Shown in pieces: positions 22,831 through 32,728 of a stretch of 64,000 bases of DNA. Numbering within the stretch: the stretch's first letter is position 1; each line of letters begins with the position of its first letter. A program made the position numbers and the translations under genes. The stretch comes from Amanita rubescens (taxonomy: Eukaryota > Basidiomycota > Agaricomycetes > Agaricales > Amanitaceae): NCBI GenBank assembly GCA_015039365.1, contig WION01000004.1, positions 62,001 to 126,000 of the forward strand. Direction: 5' to 3'. Under the pieces are notes generated by a model. The model ran no database searches, had not been told where the DNA came from, and was given only the letters and a program-made list of their open reading frames with translations.

Positions 22831-24419
22831 ATGGCATCGGTTGCCCGCACTCTTCGACACTCCATTCGTGCTATCCTACGTGGGTTATTCCTCACTTATC
22901 CGGTATTCCTATCTAACCTCATAATGGAGCTAAAAGGTGTCAGTCTGTAGACTATTCTACAGCGGGGCATACTACGCTCCCGCAGCCGCGTTTAGACTAC
23001 AAATCTATATCGGAGAATGTTGCGAGAAAGACGAGGAATGCACTTAACCGCAAGGCCCCGCTTCCCGGGGGTGCAGTCTCAATGGTCGCGGAAACCTATA
23101 CCGAATACAAGAACATCCTGAACACGGTCAACGCAAAGCGCAATGCTCGTTCAACTGTGGGGGAACGTATTCTCAAATACGCAACGTCTGGAGACAGAAA
23201 TGCCAAGGAAGCTGCGGTGCAGGAGGCCAAGGGTATCAAAGCCGAAATTGCTCTCCTTGAGGAAGAACTCAACCGGCTCGAAGATAAGCTGCTTTCCCTC
23301 TCATTGGCCATTCCAAATGATACCCATCCGAATACACCCATCGGCCCGGAATCAGGCCGCTATCACATTATCTATTCATGGGCCAGAGCCGATCTCCGCT
23401 GACACTAGGAGAGATCATGTTGAAATATGCAAACTCTTTGACTTGATGAACCTGGAGAGCGCCGCGACCGTCACCGGTTCTTCTTGGTACTATCTTATGA
23501 ACGAAGCAGCGTTATTAGAGACTGCGCTCACAAATTATGCTATATCAGTCGCGATAGAGCACGGATTCATGCCGGTGATAACGCCGGACGTTGTTCGCGA
23601 AGATATAGCAAAGCGCTGCGGGTTCCAGCCTCGCGATAATTCTGATACCCTGGTGTCGCAGATGTATCATCTGGAGCGCCATTCGCCTGGGTCTCCCAAT
23701 CTCGTCCTTTCTGGAACATCTGAAATACCACTCGCCGGTATGCTTGCTAACCAGATCTATGAGGCTGCTACGCTTCCGCGTAAAATCGTGGGATTGGGCC
23801 ATGCATTTCGTGCTGAAGCTGGTGCCAGAGGTGCCGACACGAGAGGACTTTACCGTGTTCATCAGTTCACAAAGATCGAGCTCTTTGCCGCCACGACTGG
23901 AGAGAATAGCGAGCATATGATGGAAGAACTGCTCGAGCTGCAGAAACGTATTCTCTTGGGACTCAATTTACCCTTTCGGTGAATGACTTGCCTTCAGTGT
24001 GCGGCAATCATACTAATTTTTTATACAGTGTTCTTGATATGCCTAGTGAAGAATTGGGCGCTAGCGCATATCGCAAGTATGACATTGAAGCGTGGATGCC
24101 CGGCCGAGGAAGTTGGGGGGAGGTATCTTCCCTTTCGAACTGCACGGATTTCCAGTCCAGGCGATTGCACGTTCGCTATAGACCCAGCAGGTCAGATATA
24201 CCCACGGAATTGCCTGCGTCGGCACCAGCCTCGCTTCCTTTTATTCACACCCTAAACGGTACGGCTGCTGCTATACCGAGGCTTATCGTCGCCTTGCTTG
24301 AAAATGGGGTATTCTTTAGTAAAGATGGGACCCCCGCAGGGTTATCGCTCCCTGTCGCGCTCAAGCCCTTCTGGTTAAGCCACGATCATGGAAGAAATGT
24401 CATCCGCTGGGATTCCTAG
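22831..24419 (+). CDS. DIA4: Mitochondrial seryl-tRNA synthetase
   Basis: Class II synthetase charging mitochondrial tRNA-Ser. Exon 1 encodes an Arg-rich presequence, MASVARTLRHSIRAIL, typical of mitochondrial import. An intron of about 71 nt (CTAAC branch) follows. Then come the SerRS N-terminal coiled-coil arm (ALLEEELNRLEDKLLSLSLA), RDHVEICKLFDLMNLE, motif 2 region LGHAFRAEAGARGADTRGLY and HQFTKIELF, and motif 3 with HTLNGTAAAIPRLIVALLEN. A second intron lies at about 23980-24029. Oddity: between GPES and AITLSIHGP (23353-23358) the frame needs one base fewer, with no possible intron. I take this as a sequence insertion error or a recent mutation; everything downstream is conserved. Confidence 0.9.
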
Positions 24420-25046
24420 ATTTAACAGAACCATTAGATGAGTGTGACACGCGTGTATTTTAGTTCCATGTTTCTAATCTTCGGGGTACATACATATACA
24501 TAACTCTTATAGACCTATTGAGATAACTCAAGCATGACCCCTCCATCATCCGATATGATCCCGAAAACGACGAAGCATTCAGTGATTATTACCATGATTT
24601 TCGCAGGCTAGCATGGTTGGAAACGCGTCGTCAGCGGAACCTGTTAATATGAGTCTCTCGATTAATGTTATTCTCCGCTAATCCCACGACTAGAAAAGGA
24701 GATAGCCAGGAAACGGCGCGCCCTATGAATTAGACTCGAGCACATTCTCGTGCTATTGTGTACAAGATGCTTAAAAATTATCAACTTTACCTATCGCACG
24801 AGTAGAGCCTCTGCATCGTGGTTGAAAGGTAGCGTATGCGGAAGGTAGAGATGGAAAGAAGGGGAATAAGTCAAATGGACAGCATGAGATGCGTGAGGAG
24901 AGCTGAAGGTGGGTAAGAATCAAAGAATATAGTAATAAGACCGGGAATCCGACATGGGCACTGGTTAGTAAAGGCACCCACCGCTCCATCCTTTCAGGGC
25001 TCATTTATAGTGCTGAAATGGGCTATGTAGAATTCATAGACAGGCC
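24420..25046. other. 627-bp non-coding stretch with one copy of a direct repeat
   Basis: No gene supported. It holds the 3' flanks of SerRS and of the WW-kinase gene and the left copy of a ~40-bp direct repeat (24476-24518). Confidence 0.5.
24476..24518 (+). repeat. Left copy of direct repeat bracketing the WW-kinase island
   Basis: It matches 28156-28194 in the same orientation with a 4-bp length difference and a few mismatches; shared cores include ggggtaca, catatacataa and tcttataga. Confidence 0.7.
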
Positions 25047-27603
25047 TCAAGCAGGTGAACCCAACGCCGTCGCGATGTCCACTATAGTCGAACGTTTAGA
25101 AGGAATGGGCTCCCAACATCTCAGAATGAGATCCCACGTATCGTCTTCCATTCTCGGACTTTCTAATCGATCTGGGCGCTTTCCCTGTATGACAAGTCGA
25201 ACGATTTGATGTTCGGTCTTGTCATGAAAAGGAGTGGAATCAAAGAATGTCTATACAAGTCCCGGATCAAAGTACCAATCAAGGGAGAATCCAATCCATA
25301 CGCACCGCATAATAAAGGCAACCAAAAGCGTAAACATCTGTTTCCATTGTTTTGCGTCTTTTCTGTACTCCCCGGCATCCATCACAGTCGGACAGACCAC
25401 ACGTGGTGCACATGCCCAAGAGCTCAGGCGCAACAAAATTCATGGCAAATGCTGTTGTAGATCGTGTAACATCGGCTTCGAAATGTCGAGTCGATCCAAA
25501 ATCAGTGATTTGGCAATGGAACTCAGAATTGAGGAGGACGTTACGCTAGTAAATAATGTGATTAACGGATTTGGGAGGCACAATATTGGAACCATTACTC
25601 CGTGCAAGTCGCCGTGAACAATTCCTTCCGAGTGAAGATACTTCACACCTTCTGCTACCTCTAGCATCTACTAGACAATATTAGCAAATTCATCATCAAT
25701 GCACAGGAGCCTTACCAGTCTGGCAATCTCACTAATCTTGTTTGTCCCTTGCTTCTTTCTCCATTGACTCAACGTCCCATTAGCCATGAATCGTGATACG
25801 AGAAAGAGCTGTGATCTCTCCTCAAATATCCCTAAGAGAGGAAGGATAAAACGGTGCGAGAGCGACCTCCACGCTAGAGCTTCCCGGCAAAAGTCTTTTC
25901 TAAGCGAGTCCTTATCAAGCAAGTCAGTTTGTTAAAGGGAAATACTTAGAAAAGCGCTAACGTCTGTATGACCCTTGTCCACCACTTTCAGTGCTACCGG
26001 CAATTCGTTGTATACACCCATGAAAACACGCCCAAAGCCTCCTATAGCAATCATGGTCTCAGTTTTGACATCCGTCACAAAAAGAGATTTTGGTATGATG
26101 TTCGTCTTGGACACCAGTTCGAACATGAGCCTCCTAGCCTTTTGGTTTGCACTTTGAATGGGTAACCTTGATAATTTGTCATTGCAGAGTGCCTAAAAGA
26201 GAAATAATTACACGTATACTAACAAAAAAAGTGATGCATACATCGAGAATAGAATCAAGCAATAATTCAACGTCTGAGGTGCTCAGTTCGGATGCAAGGA
26301 CAGAATAGTCAGATAGATGCAACAATTTACCCATATCCAATGTTGCGTGACCGTTGCTAAGGATCGGGATCTGTGGACCCGCGGGTGGGGAAGGCGGAGG
26401 AGGAGGAGATCGAGGTGGCGATCCCGATGGATGTCCCCATGTTGAGACTGGAAGTTGGACATTTGTGTTAACGTAGTACCTACAGTTGTCGATGGACGGC
26501 GATACATCAGTATCATCTGATTACGAACCATTTTTTGTAGCTGCAGCCTCTCGTGAGTAGGCGAAGATAACGTGTCAAGCATCCGTCTCACTTGGAATCA
26601 TATCGTGTTATCCATCCAGTGGGGAAAGGGCGGCTGTCTGGATTCTGATGAGGTGCGGACATGGGAGGAGGAGATCGAGGCGGCGGTCCCGATGGATGTT
26701 CCCGTGTTGAGACCGGAGGTTTGACATTTGTGTTAACGTAGAGCCTACACTTGTCGACGGTGATGTATCAGTATTGATATTATCTGATTACGAACCATTT
26801 TTTGTAGCTGCAGCCTCTCGTGAGTACATGAAGATAACGTATCAGGCATCGATCTCACCTGAAGTCGTATTGTGTAAACCATCCAGTGGGGAGGGGACGG
26901 GTGTCTGGATTCGGATGAGGTGCAGACATGAATGTACTACGCATAAGGCGGTCAGAATCAAATCTAATCACAATATTTCCGAAGCCTACATGGGTGCAAG
27001 AGAATATTCAGGTAGCGACATTGCGTGACCGTTGCTGAGGATCGGAATCTGTGGATCTGCGGATGGGCCATAGCCTGAAGGAGGAGGTCCCGATGGATGT
27101 TCCCATGTTGAGACTGGAGGGTTGACATTTGTGTTAACGTGGTACCTACAGTTGTCGATGGACGGCCATATTTCATTCAGTATCATCTGATTATTACGAA
27201 CCATTTTTCGTAGCTGCAGCCCCTCGTGAGTACGTGAAGATAACGTGTCAAGCACCGATCTCACTTGGAATCATATTGTGTTATCCATCCAGTTGGGAGA
27301 GGACGGCTGTCTGGATTCTGACGTGCAGACATGGGAGGAGGAGATCGAGGTGGTGCCAGTCCCGATGGATGTTCCCATGTTGAGACTGGAGGGTTGACAT
27401 TCGCGTTAACGTAGTACCTACAGTTGTCGATGGACGGCCGTATTTCAGTATCATCTGATTATTACGAACCATTTTTCATAGCTGCAGCCCCTCGTGAGTA
27501 CGTGAAGATAACGTATCAAGCATCGATCTCACTCGGAATCGTATCGTGTTATCCATCCAGAGGGGAAAGGACGGGTGTCTGGATTCCGATGAGCTGCAGA
27601 CAT
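25047..27603 (-). CDS. Four WW domains fused to a tyrosine-kinase-like (TKL) protein kinase
   Basis: I read 15 exons: 27533-27603, 27470-27481, 27265-27417, 27202-27213, 26990-27145, 26859-26936, 26796-26807, 26592-26744, 26529-26540, 26242-26479, 25962-26192, 25716-25910, 25599-25667, 25306-25545, 25047-25250. They sum to 1836 nt (611 codons plus stop) without a break. The N-terminal half has four WW domains of the fungal form GWxTxYDSxYxKWYYVNTN ... PPVSTWEHPSG; the third has Arg for the second Trp. The kinase follows: Gly loop GGFGRVFMGVY, VALKVV lysine, HGDLHGRNVLLN catalytic loop, ITDFGSTRHF, FVAPELLG, DVYAFGCLYYA and terminal RCWEPIPSKRSTI. All key residues are present; HGDLHG replaces HRDLKP, as often in fungal TKL kinases. 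WW domains bind Pro-rich peptides, so they probably recruit substrates. The start lies 3 bp from a broken gene. Confidence 0.85.
26398..27603 (-). repeat. Four tandem WW-encoding modules, ~265-275 bp each
   Basis: Each module holds an N-P-D-S/T-R-P-L/F-P leader, the WW exon start, a ~51-nt intron beginning gtgaga, a 12-nt micro-exon, a ~49-56-nt intron beginning gttcgt, and the WW end plus a PPRSPPP linker. Module starts on the minus strand are near 27603, 27330, 26930 and 26660. Modules 1-2 and 3-4 pair as two-module blocks: both blocks end with a shared PQIPILSNGHA tail. Confidence 0.88.
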
Positions 27604-27605
27604 AG

Positions 27606-28135
27606 CCGAGGTTCGAAGCCCCTTCGGACATGTCGCTTGGTTCACAGCCGACGAACGCCGGCGTCATCACGTCGACCTCATCGCGCACAACCTCGATTGC
27701 GTCGATGTGTATCCACCCCAACAACTTCCACCGAATCCCCAGATTTTCATCATAGCACGGTACGTTAGATCTTGAATGTTGGAGTTAGCAGTTGAGCCTC
27801 TTACGAAGGTGAGGTGGCCCTCAAAGAGTCCCACATCGAGGCAAGCTATCCACGTTGGAGTCATCGCAACTTTACCCCATGGTACGTTATGTTTCCTAAG
27901 AGCAACTTCGTCATGTGAACCTACTCTCAACAGAAAGGGGTCCTTTGAGCTATATATACGCGCCAAGGCAAGACACCGGAAGAGGTTGAAAAGCACTACA
28001 AGACAGTTCAAGAAGGATAAGTGGTCAACACTGGCTGGTGAGCACTTCCAGTACCATATATCTTTCGGCTTTTCGCTCAAGAATCTCACCGACGTCGCCC
28101 TCGCGGTGGTCGTTAGTCTTCGATGCATGACGCGC
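27606..28135 (+). pseudogene. Remnant exons of an unidentified gene, truncated at its 5' end
   Basis: A plus-strand exon-like ORF (about 27591-27760) encodes GHVAWFTADERRRHHVDLIA and more, then a proper GT-AG intron (GTACGT at about 27761, ending TTACGAAG) leads to EVALKESHIEASYPRWSHRN. Further coding-like but broken pieces follow (GPLSYIYAPRQDTGRG, EKHYKTVQEG). There is no start codon and stops interrupt the third piece. Its left edge abuts the WW-kinase start, so it looks like a gene cut by a rearrangement. I do not recognise the family. Confidence 0.45.
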
Positions 28136-28155
28136 TCTGGATCTTGGTTTAGTTT

Positions 28156-28194
28156 AATCTTGGGGGTACATATACATAATTCTTATAGATCCAT
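28156..28194 (+). repeat. Right copy of direct repeat bracketing the WW-kinase island
   Basis: Counterpart of 24476-24518, same orientation. Together they enclose about 3.6 kb with the kinase gene and the broken exons. Confidence 0.7.
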
Positions 28195-28401
28195 ACCAAC
28201 GTGAGAGCATGTAAGGGAAAAACTATCTGTGTAGTTTCATAGCTCAGCTTGTACGCTAGCTGCACACCTATTTAGCGCGGAATCTTCATTATAAAATACA
28301 AGTAGGTATGCGAGATAGAATGTTGATTACATCGTGCTAAATCTTGGTAACTGGATATGAGATAACTGTGGCAAAAAATAAGGAGACTGTTTGGGTATCG
28401 G

Positions 28402-30112
28402 TTAAATAGCGCGCTCGTCAGCAAAAGGATCAGCGAAAGGATCATCCTCCTGCGAGTCTGGTAAATGCCGTGTCTTGTTTGCGGTCACGTCATTATAACT
28501 ATGCTGCCGCGGTGGCGAATATTCTTCTGCATCATGTGCCTCTTCGCCGGGTTCATAATCGCTGAAATCAGATAGCGAGATCCGGCTAGCATCAAAATAG
28601 TTATCCAATAACTTTGAAGGCTCGATTGGCGCTGGAAGTTTGCTGGACGATGAACCCAAAGGACCGAAGCTGAGGTCTTGCAAGTCAGGATGTGCTCTTT
28701 CTCCCTGTGAGGATACTATCTCTTCATGGGATTCATGATCATTGCTCCCGATCTGAGTGGCAGCAAGGCCACGAGTAATCTCCTTTGTAACATCCTGGGG
28801 CCCTTCAGTTTCTTCGACTGAGTCTTCGTATAATTGGATAGCCGCGACAATACGTTCATTGGTCTCGATCAAGGCCCCTATCAAATCCTCATCTTCAACA
28901 AGCTATTTATAGTTTGTCAGCGATGTAAAAACTGACCAATGCCTCACTTACCTGGATGTACCGAACCACCGATTTTCTGGCTTGCTTTGCGTTTTCCAGA
29001 CATTCTTGTACACGTTCGTTATCTCGTATACTTTCGGATTGTGTATTTACTAACTGACCCGATGATTAGTTGAAATTAATTCATGATGACAAAACCAGGG
29101 GCAAACCATTATAGCATTTGTGAGGTTACTTGATGCTTGGGAAGTTCCAGCGATAGTGGAGAGTACGTTGGGCCGTTCCTAGAAAATAATATGGGTTATT
29201 AGTAAGTAACTTTAGTACGCCATCATTTGTAGTTACCCTTTCAAGATTGAAAGGCACGCGCCCCGCCTTTGCTGTTTTCTTCCGCCTTGCTTCTTCCGCC
29301 TCTTTGTTCCTTCGTTCTCGTTCTTGTTTTTGCTTGGCCTTTTTCTTTTCTTCTTTACTAGTATCATTACTAACTGTAGATGCTTCTGCGGGAGGACTTT
29401 GCATCCTACTAACACCCCTGCACTGTCCGTAAAGGCCCGCAAACATCGACATCGAAGGGTCATTTTGATACTGATTCCTCCACGACGCAAGCATAAGCAA
29501 CAGCTTCTTTTTTACTTTCGTGTCTGTCTGGGGGTCAGAACTCAGCTGCTTGAACGCGTCGACAATTTGGTCGTCCGAAAAGGCAGCTCGAAATTGACTA
29601 AATACATGAGCGGTCGCTTGAGATGATCAAACTTACCGTGGAATTTAGGGCCCGCATTCTCTACGAGTGCCCCGAGAATCTGCAAATGATGAGAGGAGGG
29701 ACTTGATCGATTCTAGACAGACGTACGATGAGGGCGCGATACTGTTGATGCGGTTGTCCATGCTTCAATTTCTTACGCAATGCACGGGCCGCCTCTGCGG
29801 GTCTGGTGGCGAGCGCTCAACTCAAACGTCATGGCCGAGCGCTGGACATACCCAGATGCCTGGAGAGTAATTGCGTCCACTAATTCAGGAATGCTAGGTG
29901 GTCAATCAGCGGCGCTGGAGCTGAATATAGCAATGAAGGCACGTTACCCTTCATAAGCCTCTTCCGAGATCTTATTAGATGTGAGGATATCTATCCAATC
30001 TGTGACAGAAGACTACGTCGATCAGAGTTGATGGAAAAGGGGGATTCCACGGAGAACTGACGTGGGGTTTCTCGAAACCGAAGGCTTGTCTGGCAAAGCT
30101 TAGAGCAGACAT
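28402..30112 (-). CDS. LSB5: VHS-GAT domain protein, Lsb5-like
   Basis: Fungal Lsb5/GGA-like adaptor acting in endocytosis and ubiquitin-dependent sorting. Start ATG at 30112, MSALSFARQAFGFEKPH; an intron with GTCAGT donor follows. The VHS domain runs from SSVTDWIDILTSNKISEEAY through IPELVDAI, ALRKKLKHGQPHQQYRALI to the LMLASWRNQYQNDPSM helix. A charged linker (KEEKKKAKQKQERERRNKEA) leads into a GAT-type helical region, including CLENAKQARKSVVRYIQ and LVEDEDLIGALIETNERI. The C-terminus is acidic and ends DDPFADPFADERAI; the DPF motifs suggest binding to AP-2/EH-type adaptors. At least eight exons. Confidence 0.85.
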
Positions 30113-30191
30113 GAATGAAGCGCAGGAAGCAGGAACTTGATATCACGGGAGAACGATTTGACATCACGTGCCAGCAGCCGATACAATCATA

Positions 30192-31428
30192 TCAACTCCT
30201 GTTCCCTTCTGCGCCACTGCTCCCCGCTACTCCTCCGCTCCCGTCACCTGGCACTTGCATCCTCGTCTGCATCCCAGTCCCCATCCCATGTTGTGGCGCA
30301 TATGCCACAGGTGACTCTAGATACATCCGGATCAAGACCGATTCCAGCGCAGCAATACTAACGCTCGGGTACTCAAATGTCCTTGCATTCTCCCGAACAG
30401 AATGGAACATAGTAGCCATATTTTCCCACCTGTCATGCGATAAATTTTGAGATGGAACATAACTCTGCGGTGTCATAGTGTTTGGATACGCATATGCGTT
30501 GGAAGGTGACTGTTGGTAGGTGTTTTGTGCCGGAAGTGATGTTGTCATAGATGCGGTAGACGTGAAGGTCGTGTTTGTCACAGGAACAGGTGTTGTAGGG
30601 GGCTGAGATGGGACCACTGTCTGTGGTACTACATTTTGATTTGCGGTACCAGTCTCCGCAGTGGTCGGTGTGGGCGTTTGCGTTTGATCGTTCGAAGCGT
30701 CGTTGGCGGCCCGGTTACGGCGCTCTTTTTCTGACAACGCTGCTGCTTTCCGGCCTCTCCGGGTGAATGGCAAATTAGCAGGTCCTACAGGATGGGAATG
30801 CTGTGACACATCTAAATTGACAAATAATTGTCAGATCAGGACTTGACGACTAAAACGGAACTCACAGCAGGCGCGCACTTCTTCCGCGTCAAAATACGTC
30901 TTGTAACTAATTGATGCCGGACATCCAACACCTTCGAGCTATGCATTCTCATCTCTATTCGCATTCAACCCGTATACCGCGTGCACGCACCTTTCGACTG
31001 GGGACCTTTCTTACTCTCTCCGGATGCTTCTTGACATATTTCTTTCTACCACTCCGTGAGTGTCTTGCGCAGACAAGTTTGGTATGGTCTTTGAAACGGG
31101 GTGGAACGGCCTTGCTGCCATGTGTGTCCCCCTTCGGTTTACGGAATTACTTCTTTACTTAAGCTACAATGAAACGACATGCCTTTACAAATTCGACCAT
31201 CTGGCGTTCTTCTTCTGCGGCACGCCATTCTTGGAAGGCGGCAAGATTTGGAAAGACGAGGGTATAACCATCATCGGTATCGCCAGAACCGTAAGGTTGT
31301 TTCGCGTGAGCAGCGGATAATGGAAGAGATTTAGTGGGATCAGGTTGAATTTGGGAAGGGTAGAGCGCGACGGATGAAGATGGCTGAGACAAGGCGAGAT
31401 CGCCCAGGCGGAAATGCTGAAAGCTCAT
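30192..31428 (-). CDS. Putative DNA-binding or regulatory protein with a basic Cys/His region
   Basis: Start ATG at 31428 (MSFQHFRLGDLALSQ). The N-terminal exon ends in a helix with FQEWRAAEEERQMVEFV. After an intron (about 31110-31166) comes a basic block, KDHTKLVCARHSRSGRKKYV then KKHPERVRKVPSRK, like the DNA-binding region of fungal zinc-chelating factors. A further small exon (ISYKTYFDAEEVRACY) and a last exon beginning with SQHSHPVGPANLPFTRRGRK follow. The C-terminal half is Thr/Pro/Gln-rich. Spacing of Cys and His hints at a FAR1/WRKY-like zinc fold but I cannot confirm it. It is 79 bp downstream-adjacent to LSB5 on the same strand and divergent from UTP11 over 88 bp. Confidence 0.6.
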
Positions 31429-31516
31429 ATTATCCGTCCGCAATCCAGGATCAATTCTACCTTTTCGCCACGATAATCGTCACATACTGTCACATTTTCT
31501 GTCACATCATCCCAAA
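31429..31516. promoter_or_regulatory. Shared divergent promoter, putative DNA-binding protein / UTP11
   Basis: Only 88 bp separate the two start codons. It contains the short direct repeat tgtcacatt / tgtcacatc at about 31488-31508. Confidence 0.5.
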
Positions 31517-32687
31517 ATGACCTCTTCTCTGCGCAATTCCTTACACAGACCTACCCATAAAGAGCGCTCTCAACTCGCCCATCGTCTCAAATATGGAATT
31601 CTTGAGAAACGCGCCGACTACGTTAAACGTGCTCGTGACTACCATACAAAGCAGGATCGTTTGACGCGCCTAAAGCAAAAGGCTGCAGAGAAGAATAAAG
31701 ATGAATTCTACTTTTCTATGGTCAAAGAGAAAACTAGGGTAAGGTCAGGCGAAGAGATGGTCAATGGAATGATATAAAACATAATTCAGGGAGGAGTCCA
31801 TGTGAAAGATCGAGGCAACGTCGCACTTCCAACCGATATCGTCAAGGTGCTCAAGACACAAGATGAAAATTATGTCCGCACTATGAGAATGGCAAACCTC
31901 AAAGTACGTTTATAGATGGTCCTTTTTCATTTCCGTACGATTGAACTTGACTAGAAAATCGACAACCTGAAGAGGCAATTGATGGAGATGCTCGACCTAA
32001 TAAAAGCGGATACCTCTCGAGATAGCGATGATGAAGAATCATTAGATGCTCAGGAACTCCGCGTACTCCGCGAAGCGGGGATTATGCCCAAAGGAAAGGG
32101 TCGTCGGAAAACAGGACATGTCGTCTTTGCAGATAACGACGAAGAAGGTCCGTATCATTAGAAGCATAGCAAATATAGTTTGACCAACTCTATATGACAG
32201 CACAACAACTTGCAAGTCGAGATAATCAGGCTCCAGTCGCAAAATCAGGAAACAGGGGAGTCGCTTCCCTCAGTTGACCTCGGTTGGAAGACCCCAGCCG
32301 CGAGAAAACGCAAAAAGAAAGGATCGGTTGTATCTAAATCGGACAATCATACGGACCATGACATGGATCACGATGATATTGACGAGCAAAAAAGATAAAC
32401 CGCCTCGTAGCCGAACTCGCCTTTTGAAGGAACTTTCAGCGCGGCTTGTAAGAGACACACAACTGCGTTACTCTCAGCGAGAGTTTGAAATGCAACGGTC
32501 GATGATGGGCAAAGGGGCGCGGAAAAAGATCAGTGCTGTCGAGAAAGTGGAAGGAGAGGAAGATGACGAGGAGGATGAGGATGAGATCGACGCACGAAAA
32601 GGCAGACGGCGCAAATCTACCCGCAAAGTGGACGAGGCAGCGTACAAACCAAGGGTTTACAAATGGAAGTTGGAGAGAAAACGTTAA
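31517..32687 (+). CDS. UTP11: U3 snoRNP / small-subunit processome protein Utp11
   Basis: Nucleolar factor for 18S rRNA maturation. The signature N-terminus reads SLRNSLHRPTHKERSQ, then RLKYGILEKRADYVKRARDY and FYFSMVKEKTR. The middle has ALPTDIVKVLKTQDENYVR and KIDNLKRQL. The C-terminus has LLKELSARLVRDTQLRY and YKPRVYKWKLERKR. Introns lie near 31738-31789, 31903-31954 and 32146-32199. Two oddities: a run of six A at 32388-32393 puts EQK and DKPPRSRTRLLKEL in different frames (+1), and near 32218-32257 either a 40-nt intron or another frame break is needed before the LGWKTP motif. The product would be about 260 residues. Confidence 0.88.
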
Positions 32688-32728
32688 ATGGTCCTTATTA
32701 GTCCGTGCCTGCACTTAGTGTATTGTAT

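Noticed and set aside
25047..27603. First impression that the kinase is a pseudogene because several frames are interrupted
   Set aside because: All interruptions vanish with GT-AG introns and the exon sum is an exact multiple of three with every kinase motif intact.
27605..27630. tRNA T-arm-like string ggttcgaagcc
   Set aside because: No matching acceptor, D or anticodon stems around it; it lies in a coding-like exon.
27776..28204. Plus-strand ORF of about 142 codons
   Set aside because: It starts in an intron of the remnant gene and crosses two apparent splice sites; composition is not convincing.
31100..31170. A further GC-AG intron in the putative DNA-binding gene
   Set aside because: A canonical GTAAAG donor a few bases upstream gives an equally open frame, so a GC donor is not required.
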